A stretch of DNA of 38,128 bases from Halioglobus sp. (GCA_020443345.1 JAGRIH010000052.1:2137-40264), one strand, 5' to 3'; positions 25,765 to 36,400 are shown, counted from the first letter of the stretch. Numbers and translations are program-made. Notes: generated by a model not told the origin, from the letters alone.

Positions 25765-27750
25765 TTAAAAATGTACTCCCTTCATCAATGCAGCCAGCGC
25801 TACCTGTTCTTTGGATGCCTCAATCTTCTCGGGGTTTTTGTCACCGCGAGCGGCGGGGGAGTCCCTGAACATGCGAAATATCACGTTCATGTACATCTCC
25901 AGAAACTTCGGCACCAGTATGCCCATTACCTGCATACAGGTACCCAGGGGGGTGACCACGCGCTTGGGCTTCTTGATCACAGCTTCCACCACCATATCGA
26001 CGGCCTCGTCAGGCGTCATCACCGGCATGGAGTCATAAATGGTGGTGGCAGCGATCATGGGGGTTCTCACCAGGGGCATATTGATCGTGGTGAGACGCAC
26101 ATTGCGATCGGAAAATTCCGCCGCCGCTGCGAGGCTCCAGGCATCCAGAGCGCTCTTGGAGGCGACGTAGGCAGAAAAACGTGGGCTGGGGGTGAGCGCA
26201 GCGAGGGATGATACATTGATGATATGGCCGGCTTTTCTTTCCAGCATGGAGGGCGCAAAGCCACAGATCAGGCGTATGGCGCCAAAGTAGTTGATCTGCA
26301 TGGTGCGCTCGAAGTCGTGGAAACGATCAAAGGAAAACTCTATGGAACGGCGGATCGAGCGGCCCGCGTTGTTTAGCAGGATATCCACAAACCCGTGATT
26401 CGCCAGCACCTCGGCGACCAGTCGATCGCAATCTTCCAGGTTGGATACATCCGCCGTGTAGGAGGAGGACACACCGTTTAGTTCAGCAATTTCGGCGGCG
26501 GTCTCTTGTAGTTTGTCGGCGGAGCGTGCCACTAGCAATACGTGGGCCCCGGCTTCAGCCAAACGGATTGCCGCAGCTTTGCCGATACCGGATGATGCGC
26601 CTGTGATCAATACTACCTTGCCCTTGACGTTGCCCTCCAGTGAATGATCCACGAAAAGGTCAGGGTCGAGGTTGCGTTCCCAGTAGTCCCAGATGACAGC
26701 GCTGTAGTCCCGCAATTCCGGGCACTTGATACCGGATCCCTTCAGAGCGTGTTCAGCTTCGCGGTTGTCGTACCGAGTCGGGTAGTTTATGAACATGGTG
26801 ACCGATTCATGCAGACCCATATCTTCCAGCAGCGTGTTGATGATACGCTTGACCGGCGGTAATCCCGCGAGTGTCTCGCGCACGAACTTCGGAATAAAGT
26901 TGAATAGCCGTGTGTCCAGACGCATCCTGAGCTGGGGTGCGTGACCTGCCTCGGCAAAAATGTTCATCAGGTTGCCCATGCTGTAGTGTTCGGGGTCGGT
27001 CAGGTGAAAGCAGCCTTCGTCGCGGTCGGGCAGGTGTGCGATATAGTCCATGGCGTCAACGACATAGTCTACTGGCACCACGTTAAACTTACCTCCCTCA
27101 ATACCGATCAATGGAAACCACGGCGGCAGTACTTTGCGCATTTTCTGCAGTGTCTTGAAGAAATAGTACGCACCGTCGATCTTATCGATCTCCCCGGTCC
27201 GCGAGTGACCCACTACCATGGCTGGTCTATAGACTCGCCAGGGAACTTTGCACTCGTTGCGCACAATACCCTCGGAATCGTGCTTGGTAGCAAAATAGGG
27301 GTGTTCGTAGTTCTCCGCTTCGTCGAACATGTCCTCGCGAAATGTACCCTCGTAGAGTCCGCCGGCGGCAATAGAACTCACATGCTGGAAACAATCGGCC
27401 TCAAGTGCCTCTGCCAGCCTCACCGCGTTGCGTGTTCCCTCGACGTTGGTCGCCGTTTGTGCCTCAGCCGAGGCGGCAATATCGTAAATCGCAGCGAAGT
27501 GGAAGAAATGCCGTATGTTCCCCTTGAGCTCGGCTATTGTTTTATTATCAATGCCCAGCAGTGGTTGCCGAAGATCGCCAATAACCGGAACAAGGCGGTG
27601 GCCGTTTTCGCCAAAACGTTCCCGCAGGGCTTCAAACTTGTGCTCTGAACCCTTCCTGGTGAGAACGTAGATTTGCCCGGTTCTGGCCTGCAGTTTTTCA
27701 ATAAAAAAACGGCCGATAAAACCGGTGCCACCGGTGATAAAATAGCTCAT
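25765..27750 (-). CDS. Alcohol-forming fatty acyl-CoA reductase (Marinobacter type)
   Basis: 661 residues, the same length and two-domain plan as the Marinobacter Maqu_2507-type reductase. Domain one (about 1-370) is an extended-SDR/male-sterility-like Rossmann fold: GGTGFIGR near the start, HVSSIAAGGLYEGTFREDMF, YFATKHDSE as the YxxxK site, and VYRPAMVVGHSRTGE. Domain two (about 375-660) is a classical SDR: VLITGASSGIGKAAA, LLNNAGRSIRRS, FHDFERTMQINYFGA, YVASKSALDAWS. These enzymes reduce acyl-CoA through the aldehyde to the fatty alcohol with NADPH. With WS/DGAT next door this gives wax esters. It lies 48 bp after the TetR gene and is probably in its operon. Confidence 0.93.
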   Translation of the reverse strand: MSYFITGGTGFIGRFFIEKLQARTGQIYVLTRKGSEHKFEALRERFGENGHRLVPVIGDLRQPLLGIDNKTIAELKGNIRHFFHFAAIYDIAASAEAQTATNVEGTRNAVRLAEALEADCFQHVSSIAAGGLYEGTFREDMFDEAENYEHPYFATKHDSEGIVRNECKVPWRVYRPAMVVGHSRTGEIDKIDGAYYFFKTLQKMRKVLPPWFPLIGIEGGKFNVVPVDYVVDAMDYIAHLPDRDEGCFHLTDPEHYSMGNLMNIFAEAGHAPQLRMRLDTRLFNFIPKFVRETLAGLPPVKRIINTLLEDMGLHESVTMFINYPTRYDNREAEHALKGSGIKCPELRDYSAVIWDYWERNLDPDLFVDHSLEGNVKGKVVLITGASSGIGKAAAIRLAEAGAHVLLVARSADKLQETAAEIAELNGVSSSYTADVSNLEDCDRLVAEVLANHGFVDILLNNAGRSIRRSIEFSFDRFHDFERTMQINYFGAIRLICGFAPSMLERKAGHIINVSSLAALTPSPRFSAYVASKSALDAWSLAAAAEFSDRNVRLTTINMPLVRTPMIAATTIYDSMPVMTPDEAVDMVVEAVIKKPKRVVTPLGTCMQVMGILVPKFLEMYMNVIFRMFRDSPAARGDKNPEKIEASKEQVALAALMKGVHF

Positions 27751-27798
27751 GACAGTGTTCCTCGGACTCGGAAAATCAGTTTACGCGTTACGGAAGCT

Positions 27799-28473
27799 CT
27801 ATTTTTTGTTTGCACGCTCATCCAACTGTGCACAGATACCGTCCAGGGTAAAAGTCAGAAAAACCTCGAATGCCGTTTCAACCTCGAAATCTTCGGGACT
27901 CCACTGACAAGCCAGGATATTGCGGAGTTCCGCCTTGGGGCGCGCAGTAATGTTGCGTTGGTAGTTGAGAAAGCGACCGCCACCGCGAACTTTTTCTTCT
28001 TCGTCACGGATTTGCTGGTAAATAAACCCTACCAGTACATCGAGTAAAAAGTAGTAACTATAGGATGCCGCCTTTGGCGTAAATCCGTACTCGATCAGCA
28101 CGCCCACTACGTGATCGAGCAGTTCGAGTTTCGGATCTATCACAGAGTGACTGAATTTCATCAGTTCCGAATGGCCGTGTATTAACCGCCAGTAAAACCA
28201 GGCAACTTCCCGTAACCATTCGCGAGCTGTCTTCCCATGGTGGTCAGGTAGCAAATCGGGAGAGGGGGCGGCATCTTCAGCCAGAAATCGCGATAGTTCC
28301 TGCCGACCACCTATGTGTCGATACAAAGTGGTAATATCCACTTTGAGCTCGTCTGCGACATTCTGCATAGTTACATCGTGACCCTCCTTCGCCAGGTTGA
28401 TCACTGCATCGGAAATCCGCTCCTTGGTTACAGTCGCGGGGCGTCCCCTGCGCCGAGGTTTACTTAAGGACAC
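27799..28473 (-). CDS. TetR-family transcriptional regulator
   Basis: 224 residues. A basic start (KPRRRGRPATVTKERISDA) leads into a helix-turn-helix at about 36-57 (VTMQNVADELKVDITTLYRHIGG). The C-terminal helical domain should bind a small hydrophobic or acyl ligand. The start is GTG at 28471-28473 with GAGAG upstream. A perfect 9-3-9 palindrome lies 27 bp before the start codon, downstream of a likely promoter: the usual arrangement for autorepression. As first gene of a unit with the acyl-CoA reductase, it probably controls alcohol/wax formation; wider control of the cluster is an inference. Confidence 0.88.
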   Translation of the reverse strand: MSLSKPRRRGRPATVTKERISDAVINLAKEGHDVTMQNVADELKVDITTLYRHIGGRQELSRFLAEDAAPSPDLLPDHHGKTAREWLREVAWFYWRLIHGHSELMKFSHSVIDPKLELLDHVVGVLIEYGFTPKAASYSYYFLLDVLVGFIYQQIRDEEEKVRGGGRFLNYQRNITARPKAELRNILACQWSPEDFEVETAFEVFLTFTLDGICAQLDERANKK

Positions 28474-28499
28474 TGATTTCTCTCGCTAACGGGCTAGTA

Positions 28500-28520
28500 G
28501 TACACATTCTCAATGTGTAC
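28500..28520. promoter_or_regulatory. Palindromic operator before the TetR gene
   Basis: A perfect inverted repeat, GTACACATT and AATGTGTAC separated by CTC (21 bp in all). It falls between the predicted transcription start and the GTG of the TetR gene, so a bound dimer would block transcription. Confidence 0.75.
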
Positions 28521-28547
28521 CGCCCGACACTTCTCTGAACACGGAGA

Positions 28548-28576
28548 AATATTCGTTTGAATTGTTTGGATGTCAT
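28548..28576 (-). promoter_or_regulatory. Candidate promoter of the TetR/acyl-CoA reductase unit
   Basis: On the minus strand ATGACA (28571-28576, five of six), a 17-bp spacer and AATATT (28548-28553, four of six). Transcription would start about 20 bp before the palindromic operator. Confidence 0.45.
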
Positions 28577-28587
28577 CATTCAATGCA

Positions 28588-28661
28588 GTAGTTCCTGCGA
28601 TAATATGGCGCGTAGTTCCTGCGCTGTGTGTGCATTTCCTGCACATGATACAAGTTGTATC
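28588..28661. repeat. Direct repeats plus 15-bp palindrome upstream of the TetR promoter
   Basis: GTAGTTCCTGCG occurs twice with a 24-bp period (28588-28599 and 28612-28623), and a related TTTCCTGCA follows at 28635-28643. Next comes a perfect palindrome GATACAA-G-TTGTATC (28647-28661). All lie upstream of the candidate TetR promoter, where an activator or second repressor would bind. Confidence 0.6.
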
Positions 28662-28688
28662 GAGCGCTTGTTCGCTGCAACGTGTATC

Positions 28689-29552
28689 TCATCCAACGAA
28701 AGCTCGCTCCACGACAAAAGTACCTGGATCATTGTTGTGGCCTTCGACCAGGCCGTGCTCTACCAGCATTGTCGCCATTTCTCTGTTAAAGGCCAGGGAA
28801 CCACATACCATGACGCGATCCGTTTCAGGGTCAAAGCGATTGTCAGTAAGATGGATATCTGCCGCAAAATCTCCAGAGCGAATTCGATTCGTTATGCGGC
28901 CCTTGGTTCGGAATTCACCTGTAGTTACCGTAGGGTAGTACGTGAAACGATCCTTGATCCATTCACCGAGGATCTCGTCATCGTGAATCTCCGCCTCCAG
29001 AAATTCACGGTAGGCGAGTTCCTCCTCTTCGCGCACTGTATGTGTGATGATGATTTCTTCAAACCTCTTGTGTGTCTCGGGATCGCGCAAGACTGAGAGG
29101 AAAGGCGCCAACCCGGTACCAGTGGCTACCATGAACAGTCGTTTTCCCGGTTTTAGTGCATCAACTACCAGAGTTCCCACAGGTTTCTTGCTGATCAAAA
29201 TATAGTCACCCACTTCCAGATGTTGTAGCCTTGAGGTCAGCGGTCCCTGCTTTACCTTGACAGAGAAAAACTCCAGATGCTCCTCCCAGTTGGGAGTGAC
29301 AATTGAATAAGCTCTAAGTAGAGGCTGACCATCCACTTGCAGCCCAATCATGACAAACTCGCCGGACCTGAAACGGAGACTGGGGGGCCGTTCGATACGA
29401 AAGCTGAATAGGCCGTGAGTCCAATGATGGACCCAGGTTACTTTTTGCAGGTACAGATTCTTCGTTTCCGCCATCGATTTAAGTTGTGAATAGACAGCAG
29501 GTTCGACCGCGGGGGTTGGTTCAGATTCTGGTCCCTGGGAATTCTTCATCAT
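28689..29552 (-). CDS. Ferredoxin/flavodoxin-NADP+ reductase-like flavoprotein
   Basis: 287 residues, about 30 longer at the N-terminus than bacterial FPR. The FAD motif is RAYSIVTP (80-87, for RxYS), the NADP-binding loop ATGTGLAPFLS (143-153), and the protein ends FVVERAFVG, the characteristic FPR-type C-terminus lying near the flavin. It would pass electrons from NADPH to a ferredoxin or flavodoxin. GGAG 8 bp before the first ATG supports the long start; internal Met27 has no ribosome site. Being third in a unit with a P450, it likely feeds that enzyme, but no ferredoxin gene is in the window. Confidence 0.9.
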   Translation of the reverse strand: MMKNSQGPESEPTPAVEPAVYSQLKSMAETKNLYLQKVTWVHHWTHGLFSFRIERPPSLRFRSGEFVMIGLQVDGQPLLRAYSIVTPNWEEHLEFFSVKVKQGPLTSRLQHLEVGDYILISKKPVGTLVVDALKPGKRLFMVATGTGLAPFLSVLRDPETHKRFEEIIITHTVREEEELAYREFLEAEIHDDEILGEWIKDRFTYYPTVTTGEFRTKGRITNRIRSGDFAADIHLTDNRFDPETDRVMVCGSLAFNREMATMLVEHGLVEGHNNDPGTFVVERAFVG

Positions 29553-29693
29553 TGGACACTCTCCACCTGGCCTGGGCCATTCGACCTGAGTACCATTAAT
29601 GACGAAAGCAGTGTCTGTCCATGCTGATAACGCCCTCCCAACAATTGCTGTAGTGTATGCAGGCCGAACTTCCCAACCGCTCTAAAAAGAAGT

Positions 29694-30335
29694 TCAGAGC
29701 ATGCGTCTCACGGCACTCATTGAGAAATAGATAAGCGTCGGGATGAGCATCATCACGATCGCTCGCGTCCTGGTACCGGATTTGCGGTAGATTGGAGTCG
29801 CTCCCGGGCTGGTATGTCGCAGGCGCCAGGCGTACAACAGGGGAGCCACAATCCATGGGCCGTTGATGAGGACCAGTTGCGCCATCACCCTGGTCGTGTA
29901 ATGGGGATAAAATGACTGCACGCCAAACGTCACGGCAGTAGTACCTATGATAATGCCACACACAAGCACGGTGCTGGTTCTGTACCAGTTTGCCTCCTGG
30001 CGGCCGGTCCAGAACATAAACAGGCTGAGAACCCACCAGGGATTGAAAAGGTAATCCTGTATAGACATCACTGTGACGAGCCAGGGCGGCATTTCAAGAA
30101 ATAGCGGATCCAGGTTGAAGTAGTCTCTCCAGAATGCCTCTGATGACGGAGGTAAGTCACAACTCACGATGTCATGAAAAGAACCACAGGGGATAAGGAT
30201 CATCAATTCGAGGGCATATACGCACAGGAACATGATAAGCAGGCCGATAATGAAATTGTCGATATCGTATCGGGTGGTGAGCCTATGGCCGAGCCGCGCA
30301 CTGTCAGCGTTTGAGTGATAACTGTTTTTTCCCAT
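29694..30335 (-). CDS. EXPERA/emopamil-binding-protein-like membrane protein
   Basis: 213 residues with four or five membrane helices. TM1 is FIIGLLIMFLCVYALELMIL. A loop with FNLDPLFLEMPPWL precedes TM2 (YLFNPWWVLSLFMFW), then VLVCGIIIGTTAVTFGV, then VLINGPWIVAPLLYAW. The DPLF..PPW loop and NGPW followed by a proline-containing helix resemble the EXPERA domain of EBP/TMEM97; in the sterol isomerase EBP the last motif is NALW, whose Asn and Trp contact substrate. The acidic catalytic residues of EBP are not clearly kept, so isomerase activity is uncertain. It lies 35 bp after the P450 gene in the same direction. Confidence 0.55.
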   Translation of the reverse strand: MGKNSYHSNADSARLGHRLTTRYDIDNFIIGLLIMFLCVYALELMILIPCGSFHDIVSCDLPPSSEAFWRDYFNLDPLFLEMPPWLVTVMSIQDYLFNPWWVLSLFMFWTGRQEANWYRTSTVLVCGIIIGTTAVTFGVQSFYPHYTTRVMAQLVLINGPWIVAPLLYAWRLRHTSPGATPIYRKSGTRTRAIVMMLIPTLIYFSMSAVRRML

Positions 30336-30370
30336 TGCTTGCCTCTTGTTTCCGGATGATGTGGAAAATG

Positions 30371-31729
30371 TCAGCTTCTCTTGTGCAGACTGACGCGCAC
30401 GCCATTACGCAGGCGCAGCGCCACCGCAAGATAAGGCTCGACCTCGAAATCCTCTCGTATATCAACACGATATTGCTGTAACAGCATAGCGACGACGATG
30501 AGAGCCTCCATATAAGCGAAATGTTCTCCAAGGCAGCGGCGACCACCGGCTCCGAATGGTATGTAGGCGTATTCCGGTCGGTTATCAGTTTCCTCTGTGG
30601 CGAAACGCCGGGGGTTGAACTCCTCCGGCTTGTCCCAGTAACGCGTATCCCGATGAGCAAAGTAAAACTGGGTTTGTACAATAGATCCTGCAGGGACGTG
30701 GTAGCTTTCTATCTCGTCGTCTTCGACCGCTTGTCTGGCGGTACCCGGGGCCGGTGGGAACAGTCGCAAGGTTTCCTTGGTTGTCCAGTCGAGCTTTTGC
30801 AGCTTGGACAGATCCGCAAAGGTAGGATCCCTGCCCTCTAACACCTCATCAATTTCAGCCAGTACTTCTGCTTGCCAGGCAGGGTCTTTGCCAATGTGGT
30901 ACAGCATCAGCGCCATGGTGGTGGCAGTTGTCTCATGGCCGGCATTTACGATCGTCCACATTTCATCCTTGAGATGATCTCGGCTCATTTCACCGCTCTT
31001 GACGCTCTCCAGCAGCAGAGACAGGAGATCAGCGCCTTTTTCGCGCTGCAGGCCCTCTGTAATCAGGTCGTCTATAGTACCGTACATCACCTTCAGGGAC
31101 TGCTTGCCCTGGCGATTCACGCGGGTCGGTAGCCAGGGTGTTGCAACGACACTTTGCAACATGCTCTGACCAAAACGCGAGGAGTCCTTGACTGCCTGCA
31201 GCAGTCTGTCGAGGCGTTGTTCACTGAATTCCATGCCGAAAAAAGCGCGTCCCACAACATACAGGGCTATGCGGTGGGTCAGTTCGCTGGCATCGAATTC
31301 CTGATCGGCATATTTCGTATCGACATATTCGACACCCTTCCTGCCTGATGCGACAACGGCATTGACGTAGTGCTTCATATTCCCGCGCTTGAAATACGGA
31401 CCGATGATCCGGCGATTTTTCTTCCAGACGTCGCCGTCCGAAAAGAACAGGCCATTGCCGCCTATTATTTTTAGACGTTCGAATAACTTGCCTTTCGTAT
31501 AGTTCTTCGCGTTATCGATAAAGATGTGCCGAAAGGCGTGAGGGGAGTTGATCAAAAACCAGGACTGCGGGAAGGTCTTTATCTCTACGATGGGTCCATA
31601 TTGCTCAAACAGTCGAGCGGGGTACTTGAGGCCGCCCCGCTTGGACTCCTGAAAGTGTTTCAGGGGATTAAGATAGCGTGGGCCAGGTGCCCGGTTAGGT
31701 GTCGCCAGTCTCTTCTGTGCGGCGGTCAT
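30371..31729 (-). CDS. Cytochrome P450 monooxygenase
   Basis: 452 residues without a membrane anchor. Motifs in order: helix C WKKNRRIIGPYF, I-helix oxygen site NAGHETTATT, K-helix ExxR in KETLRLFPPAPG, PxRF-type NPRRFA, and haem loop FGAGGRRCLGEHFA with Cys399 as thiolate ligand. The overall pattern resembles bacterial CYP4/CYP110-like fatty-acid, alkane or terpenoid hydroxylases. AAGGGGG precedes the ATG. It heads a unit with the EXPERA-like protein and the NADP reductase-like protein and is divergent from the TonB receptor. A hydrophobic substrate imported by that receptor is a reasonable inference. Confidence 0.95.
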   Translation of the reverse strand: MTAAQKRLATPNRAPGPRYLNPLKHFQESKRGGLKYPARLFEQYGPIVEIKTFPQSWFLINSPHAFRHIFIDNAKNYTKGKLFERLKIIGGNGLFFSDGDVWKKNRRIIGPYFKRGNMKHYVNAVVASGRKGVEYVDTKYADQEFDASELTHRIALYVVGRAFFGMEFSEQRLDRLLQAVKDSSRFGQSMLQSVVATPWLPTRVNRQGKQSLKVMYGTIDDLITEGLQREKGADLLSLLLESVKSGEMSRDHLKDEMWTIVNAGHETTATTMALMLYHIGKDPAWQAEVLAEIDEVLEGRDPTFADLSKLQKLDWTTKETLRLFPPAPGTARQAVEDDEIESYHVPAGSIVQTQFYFAHRDTRYWDKPEEFNPRRFATEETDNRPEYAYIPFGAGGRRCLGEHFAYMEALIVVAMLLQQYRVDIREDFEVEPYLAVALRLRNGVRVSLHKRS

Positions 31730-31803
31730 TTTTCCCCCTTCATTGCCAGGTGTTTGGCAGCGCAGAACTCAGTTGCTGTGGCAGTATTAAGGATAAGAGT
31801 AAG

Positions 31804-31844
31804 ATATGCAACATAATATGCAAATATACTTGCAAAAAGTATAT
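31804..31844. promoter_or_regulatory. Operator region between P450 and TonB receptor genes
   Basis: TGCAA occurs three times at exactly 12-bp steps (31807, 31819, 31831), the first two inside ATATGCAA. Overlapping the third is a perfect palindrome ATATACTT-GCAAA-AAGTATAT (31824-31844). This palindrome covers the -35 box of the receptor promoter, so it is a strong candidate regulator site for the divergent pair. Confidence 0.6.
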
Positions 31845-31858
31845 CCGATGGCTATTCT
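31830..31858 (+). promoter_or_regulatory. Candidate promoter of the TonB receptor gene
   Basis: TTGCAA (31830-31835), a 17-bp spacer and TATTCT (31853-31858). The leader to the ATG is about 55 nt and contains two overlapping hairpins built on AGCT (31870-31889). Confidence 0.45.
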
Positions 31859-31920
31859 GCGATTTCAATCCAGCTAAAAGCTGAGCTGGTGCATATTAAT
31901 AAACAAACAGGTGTCCCTAT

Positions 31921-34248
<2,328 letters not shown>

Positions 34249-34276
34249 CCCGCAGTTTAATTGGCGAGGCTTAACC

Positions 34277-36400
34277 ATGCGAGGCGATCTCAGCACTCTG
34301 TGCTCACCGTGCACTATCGGCCGCATGGTCATCAAGAATCGCATGGTGGTAAGCGCCATGGGCACCAATCTCGCGGAGGAGGATGGTACCTGTGGGGAGC
34401 GGCTCCGTGCCTTTCATGAGCGCCAGGCACGTGGTGGGGCCGGTCTGGTCGTGCTCGGTACGGCCGGCGTAAGCTGGCCTGCCGGAACCAGCCAGCCGCG
34501 CCAGTTGGGTATTTCCGCAGACTACATGATTCCTTCCTTGCAGCAGCTCGCTGAGGCGGTTCACGCTCACGGCGCCAAACTTGCCGCACAGTTGCACCAT
34601 GCCGGTCTGATGGCAGCCGCCGACAGGGATCAAGGGCGGGAAATGTGGGTGCCTTCCTATCCCGTGGTGAAGCAGGGCGACCTGCAGGACGGGTTTCTTG
34701 AGTCGGAGATCAACAATCGGTTCGGTAAGGACTCGCCGGCGCCACAACTGCATGTGATGACCACTGAAGACATCCAGCAGTTGATCGAGAGCTATGCAGC
34801 GGGAGCCGTGCGCGCCCGTGACGCCGGTCTGGATGGGGTGGAAATACACGCGGGGCACGGCTACATCCTGTCCGGTTTTCTCTCTCCGCTGATGAACCAG
34901 CGCGATGACCAATACGGGGGAAGTCTCGAAAACCGCGCTCGCTTTCTACTGGAAATTGTCGCGGCGGTACGCAGGGCAGTGGGAACCGAGTACCCGGTGT
35001 GGTGCAAGCTCGACTCGGCTGAGTTTGGCCAGGCTGAAGGTATTAGCCTGGCAGACGCCAAGCGCACAGCGCGAATGCTGGAGCAGGCGGGGGTGGACGC
35101 GCTGACGGTCAGTGCGTATCACGACGGTTCCATGGGTATCATGCAGTCGGAATCCAATATTCCTCACGTGCCCGAGCGTATGGTGGGCAATGCAATCGCA
35201 ATCAAGCAGTGCGTGAGCATACCGATTATCACTGCCGGGAGAATAGAGCCCCGGTCTGCCGACAAGCATATTGCCTCCGGCCACTTTGACCTGCTGGGTA
35301 TGGGCCGAAAAATACTGGCTGATCCCGATCTGCCCAACAAGGTTGCCGCGGGAAACCTGCATGATATTCGTCCTTGCGTTTATTGTTACTGTTGCGTCAG
35401 CCAGATCTACGTGCAGAAACCGATCAAGTGCGCCGTCAATGCTGAAACCGCGTTTGAAAATTCGCGATCGTTGATCGCAGCGACTCGGGCGCGCAGTTTT
35501 GCCGTGGTCGGCGGTGGTCCTGCGGGCATGGAAGCGGCACGCCGGCTGGCTGGGCGCGGACACAAAGTCGTCTTGCTGGAGGTTTCGGACCGCCTTGGTG
35601 GCACGCTGCCGTTTGCCAGTATCGCCTATGAACCCAATACACGCTTGTTGCGATGGTTGCGCCGGGAACTGGCGAAATCCGCGGTAGAGGTGCGCCTCAA
35701 TACCCGCGCCACGCCTGCATTGCTGCGCCAACTGGAAGTGGATGAAATTGTTGTGGCAACAGGTGCGAAGCGCGATTTGCCGGACCTGCCGGGGGTAGAT
35801 CAGGACTTCGTGTTTAGCGGCGATGAAATGCGGGGGATGGTGCTCGGTGATCAATGGCCGAGCCTGCGGCGCAAAATATCGGGGCTGACCCGCGGGCTAA
35901 CCAACATGGGCGCCCTTACTGGCGCCAATAAATCGCCGTGGCTGTTGCGTCAGGTCTCACGCATATGGCTTCCTCTGGGACGACGTATTGTCGTCATTGG
36001 CGCCGAACTGGTCGGCTTGGAACTGGCGGAGTTCCTCGCCCACCGCGGCCGTGAAATCACCGTGATCGACACAGCCTCGCGGCCCGGTGCGGGGCTGTAT
36101 GTGGTGCGACGCATGCGCGTGTTGCACGAGTTGCGTGAACTGGGTGTGGCGCTGATCAATCTCGCCAGTGAGATATCCATCGCTGATCACGAAGTGCACT
36201 ACCGTAACTATCGCGGTCAGGTGCGGGCTGTCGAAGCTGAGCACGTCATCATTGCTCAGGGAGCGACGGGTGATACCAGTTTGGCCGACGAATTGCGTGC
36301 ACAGAATTTTGTCACCCACACCATCGGCGACTGCAATGGCGTCAGCTACATCGAGGGTGCAATGGAGTCGGCTGCCGAGTTGGTCGCAGCCCTCGACTAA
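34277..36400 (+). CDS. NADH:flavin oxidoreductase, 2,4-dienoyl-CoA reductase (FadH)-like
   Basis: 707 residues with the FadH/trimethylamine dehydrogenase plan: an OYE-type FMN barrel (about 1-350; HAGHGYILSGFLSPLMNQR, QYGGSLENRARF), an iron-sulphur segment, and FAD/NAD-binding domains. The cluster ligands are C367, C370, C373 and C385 (spacing 2-2-11, with an extra C372), closer to trimethylamine dehydrogenase than to FadH (2-3-11). The first dinucleotide fold VVGGGPAGMEAA is standard; the second reads IGAELVG near residue 575, replacing the middle glycine by Glu. It probably reduces conjugated enoyl-CoA or enone compounds. GAGGC lies 8 bp before the ATG. It is cotranscribed with the receptor and overlaps the acyl-CoA synthetase end by 4 bp. 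Confidence 0.88.
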   Translation: MRGDLSTLCSPCTIGRMVIKNRMVVSAMGTNLAEEDGTCGERLRAFHERQARGGAGLVVLGTAGVSWPAGTSQPRQLGISADYMIPSLQQLAEAVHAHGAKLAAQLHHAGLMAAADRDQGREMWVPSYPVVKQGDLQDGFLESEINNRFGKDSPAPQLHVMTTEDIQQLIESYAAGAVRARDAGLDGVEIHAGHGYILSGFLSPLMNQRDDQYGGSLENRARFLLEIVAAVRRAVGTEYPVWCKLDSAEFGQAEGISLADAKRTARMLEQAGVDALTVSAYHDGSMGIMQSESNIPHVPERMVGNAIAIKQCVSIPIITAGRIEPRSADKHIASGHFDLLGMGRKILADPDLPNKVAAGNLHDIRPCVYCYCCVSQIYVQKPIKCAVNAETAFENSRSLIAATRARSFAVVGGGPAGMEAARRLAGRGHKVVLLEVSDRLGGTLPFASIAYEPNTRLLRWLRRELAKSAVEVRLNTRATPALLRQLEVDEIVVATGAKRDLPDLPGVDQDFVFSGDEMRGMVLGDQWPSLRRKISGLTRGLTNMGALTGANKSPWLLRQVSRIWLPLGRRIVVIGAELVGLELAEFLAHRGREITVIDTASRPGAGLYVVRRMRVLHELRELGVALINLASEISIADHEVHYRNYRGQVRAVEAEHVIIAQGATGDTSLADELRAQNFVTHTIGDCNGVSYIEGAMESAAELVAALD

